From Bacillota bacterium (GTDB lineage Bacteria > Bacillota > Clostridia > Lachnospirales > Lachnospiraceae), in assembly GCA_023421075.1 (NCBI GenBank), contig JAEZUM010000046.1, positions 1 to 64,000 of the forward strand: a stretch of 64,000 nucleotides of DNA, in the 5' to 3' direction. This document shows positions 62,395-64,000 of the stretch, piece after piece. A program made the translations under genes and the position numbers. Position 1 is the stretch's first letter. Each line of letters opens with the position of its first letter. The notes under the pieces are model-generated. The model saw nothing but the letters and a program-made list of their open reading frames with translations, was not told where the DNA came from and made no database searches.

Positions 62395-64000
62395 CTAATT
62401 ATGGTAAAAGAATCTTACAATAGCTGTGCCCATTCCTCTTGTATATGGATCATAGCGGTAATTAACGGCGCCTGCTTGTGCTGCCATCGTTGCAGTATCT
62501 GTTCCACGAGCAGGACAAATCATCTGCACATGATTCGTATTCATTGCAACCGCAACGGTAGGCAGGCCTGCGTTAGCCTTTTGCTGAGCTTCACTCGCAG
62601 AGACCTCATGCCAGCCAAATGAAGGCCCAAATTTGACAAGCCATTCGGTCATACGCGTTGCACTCATTTCATAATACTCACCGGGTTTCCTACTTACTGC
62701 TTCTGCTCCGGTCTTCGGATTATAATAATGAGGAATCTCTACGTTCATACCGATGGTTGCATCCCATACGAAGATGTTACACCATGTTACCCCGGGAGTT
62801 GGTACTCCGTTTCTTGTATCCTTTTTGTATCTGATATTATCTTCTACTTTAAATTGATCAAGAATCATATCATAAACAAGCTTTGACCGTGGTCCGGAGT
62901 TTATGAATTTCGGAAGAACCTCTGTCCATTGAGCCTGTACCTCAGCGGTTCCGGTCGGATTTTCCTTGATAGCTGGTACCACCTCATATCCCCAGGCATT
63001 TGGATCTACACCGTCATTTAACCCATCACCGTCCGTATCTGCCATGGTAGGATCGGAAAGAGCATTATAAACCGTAATACTCTTTAATGAAATAATATCT
63101 TCGATCGGATAACCTTTTGCAACTAACTGTGCTTTAATGAATAGGGTTAAATCCAATAATTCTGTTGTGCCAAGCTCGTTATAATCCGATACTCCGTCAC
63201 CGTCCGTGTCTACCCCATTATTCTCAGGTAAGGCAGGCAGCTTGATGTAGCGGAAGCCATGCTTCAAGATCACCCATACTCCATCCGAGGTCTCCTCGCC
63301 TATCATTCCTGCCAGGGTAAGAAGAACCGTACTGAAGTCATCATAGATACTCGCAAACAAGCCACCGGTGGTTTTCCATAACGGAGAATAATCGTAGGTA
63401 CCCGTGTGTTCACCCGTATAGGTGATCACTGAGGTAATAATCCCTGCTGCCTTAAGACGGGCTGCTTCTTCCTCTAAGGAGATAACGCCATAAGAGGTAT
63501 ATGTCTTATAAGGTGCATCCGTAATCAAAATGGCGAATTTACTAGCTGTTTGACGCCAGTCCAGACGTCTTGCGGTCTCGAGTGCATCAACATCCGATTC
63601 CGGCGTATCACCGCCACCGGTTGCCCGAAGTGTATTAAGCATGGTAATAAAATCAGATACTCTAGAATACCAGTTTGAGGTACCATTCTTAATAACCTTC
63701 GTCGTATCAGGACCATCTTCCTCAAGATCCTTGAAATCAATCAGCGCAAAATTAACCTGAACATCATATTCGGTTGCCAAAAGGGTTACAAAGTTCGTTA
63801 TATTCCTTATAACGGCCGAAATCTCTCCAGACATAGAGCCTGTTGTATCAATAACAAAGACAATATCGGCCTGCCCGCTGATCGTGGAGGGAGGATCTGC
63901 TTCCATGCTAATCGCGGATGGTGTTACTACTTCCATCATGTCAACGGAAGGTGTCTCAAGGCTGTATGGTATAATGGTGATCTCAGCCTCCTCCGGTAAC
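62395..64000 (-). CDS. Large protein with von Willebrand A domain, calcium-type repeats and a Cys/His C-terminal domain (5' end outside window)
   Basis: The frame stays open to the right edge, so the N-terminus is missing. Residues are counted from an internal Met at 63939. A VWA domain (about 25-215) has the metal site DTTGSMS (31-37) and TGGGDTPE. Two DxDGDGxxD-type calcium repeats follow (near 244-252 and 301-309). The C-terminal region (about 380-514) has C387 in TWCNIFVWD and H470 in NTNHVQMICP, resembling NlpC/P60 or CHAP-type peptidoglycan hydrolases. It is probably secreted or surface-bound, although the signal peptide is not visible. I do not know the family as a whole. Confidence 0.8.
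   Translation of the reverse strand, partial: LPEEAEITIIPYSLETPSVDMMEVVTPSAISMEADPPSTISGQADIVFVIDTTGSMSGEISAVIRNITNFVTLLATEYDVQVNFALIDFKDLEEDGPDTTKVIKNGTSNWYSRVSDFITMLNTLRATGGGDTPESDVDALETARRLDWRQTASKFAILITDAPYKTYTSYGVISLEEEAARLKAAGIITSVITYTGEHTGTYDYSPLWKTTGGLFASIYDDFSTVLLTLAGMIGEETSDGVWVILKHGFRYIKLPALPENNGVDTDGDGVSDYNELGTTELLDLTLFIKAQLVAKGYPIEDIISLKSITVYNALSDPTMADTDGDGLNDGVDPNAWGYEVVPAIKENPTGTAEVQAQWTEVLPKFINSGPRSKLVYDMILDQFKVEDNIRYKKDTRNGVPTPGVTWCNIFVWDATIGMNVEIPHYYNPKTGAEAVSRKPGEYYEMSATRMTEWLVKFGPSFGWHEVSASEAQQKANAGLPTVAVAMNTNHVQMICPARGTDTATMAAQAGAVNYRYDPYTRGMGTAIVRFFYHN

Noticed and set aside
1..64000. CRISPR arrays, tRNA or rRNA genes, complete insertion sequences
   Set aside because: No regularly spaced direct repeats, no tRNA cloverleaf pattern, no rRNA and no transposase were recognised on reading both strands.

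Overview
The window looks like chromosome from an anaerobic, spore-forming, flagellated member of the Clostridia, most likely Lachnospiraceae (a relative of Lachnoclostridium phytofermentans). This is inferred from gene content and order, not from a database match. The signs are a CodY-linked flagellar operon, spoIIGA-sigE-sigG beside ftsZ, a YlmC/YmxH-nrdR pair, AT-rich intergenic DNA and strong AGGAGG ribosome binding sites. Nearly all genes lie on the minus strand, so the layout below is given by coordinate while transcription mostly runs right to left.

Positions 1-7.2 kb hold the start of the flagellar operon (flgB-flgC-fliE-fliF-fliG-fliH-fliI-fliJ-motE-like). Positions 7.4-13.8 kb hold codY, topA, dprA and a comM/yifB gene, the conserved block that precedes the flagellar operon in many Firmicutes. 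Positions 14-22.4 kb are accessory: a 210-bp near-perfect palindrome, a membrane protein of unknown function, a PRC-barrel sporulation protein, nrdR, an exported RsiV-like protein, a GH2 beta-mannosidase, an alpha/beta hydrolase, a ROK fructokinase and a nitroreductase.

Positions 22.7-26.6 kb hold an agr-type peptide quorum-sensing locus in the order agrC-agrA-agrB-agrD. The sensor, response regulator and peptidase look intact, but the signal-peptide gene has an in-frame TGA just before its signal region. Next to it is an ABC-ATPase-like protein that has lost its recognisable catalytic motifs.

Positions 26.9-29.5 kb hold sigG, sigE and spoIIGA, the mother-cell and forespore sigma factor locus. 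Positions 29.9-43.9 kb hold the division and cell-wall (dcw) cluster: mraZ-rsmH-ftsL-two class B PBPs-mraY-murD-ftsW/spoVE-murA-ftsQ-ftsZ. MraZ-type boxes lie at its promoter. murG, murF and murB are absent from it. Between ftsW and murA, where murG often sits, there is a 400-bp non-coding region with a strongly structured RNA candidate and a repeat also found inside the flagellar operon.

Positions 44.2-60.3 kb hold a housekeeping series: murE-priA-def-fmt-yugP-rsmB-rlmN-prpC-prkC-rsgA-rpe-thiN, then ychF-lgt. It links translation start and ribosome maturation with the PASTA kinase/phosphatase pair that senses the cell wall. Positions 60.5-64 kb hold a PhzF-like protein, a metallo-beta-lactamase-fold hydrolase and the 3' part of a large protein with a von Willebrand A domain, calcium-type repeats and a Cys/His hydrolase-like C-terminus.

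The items most worth following up are the interrupted agrD with its inactive-looking ABC neighbour, the structured RNA and repeat in the dcw cluster, and the 210-bp palindrome.
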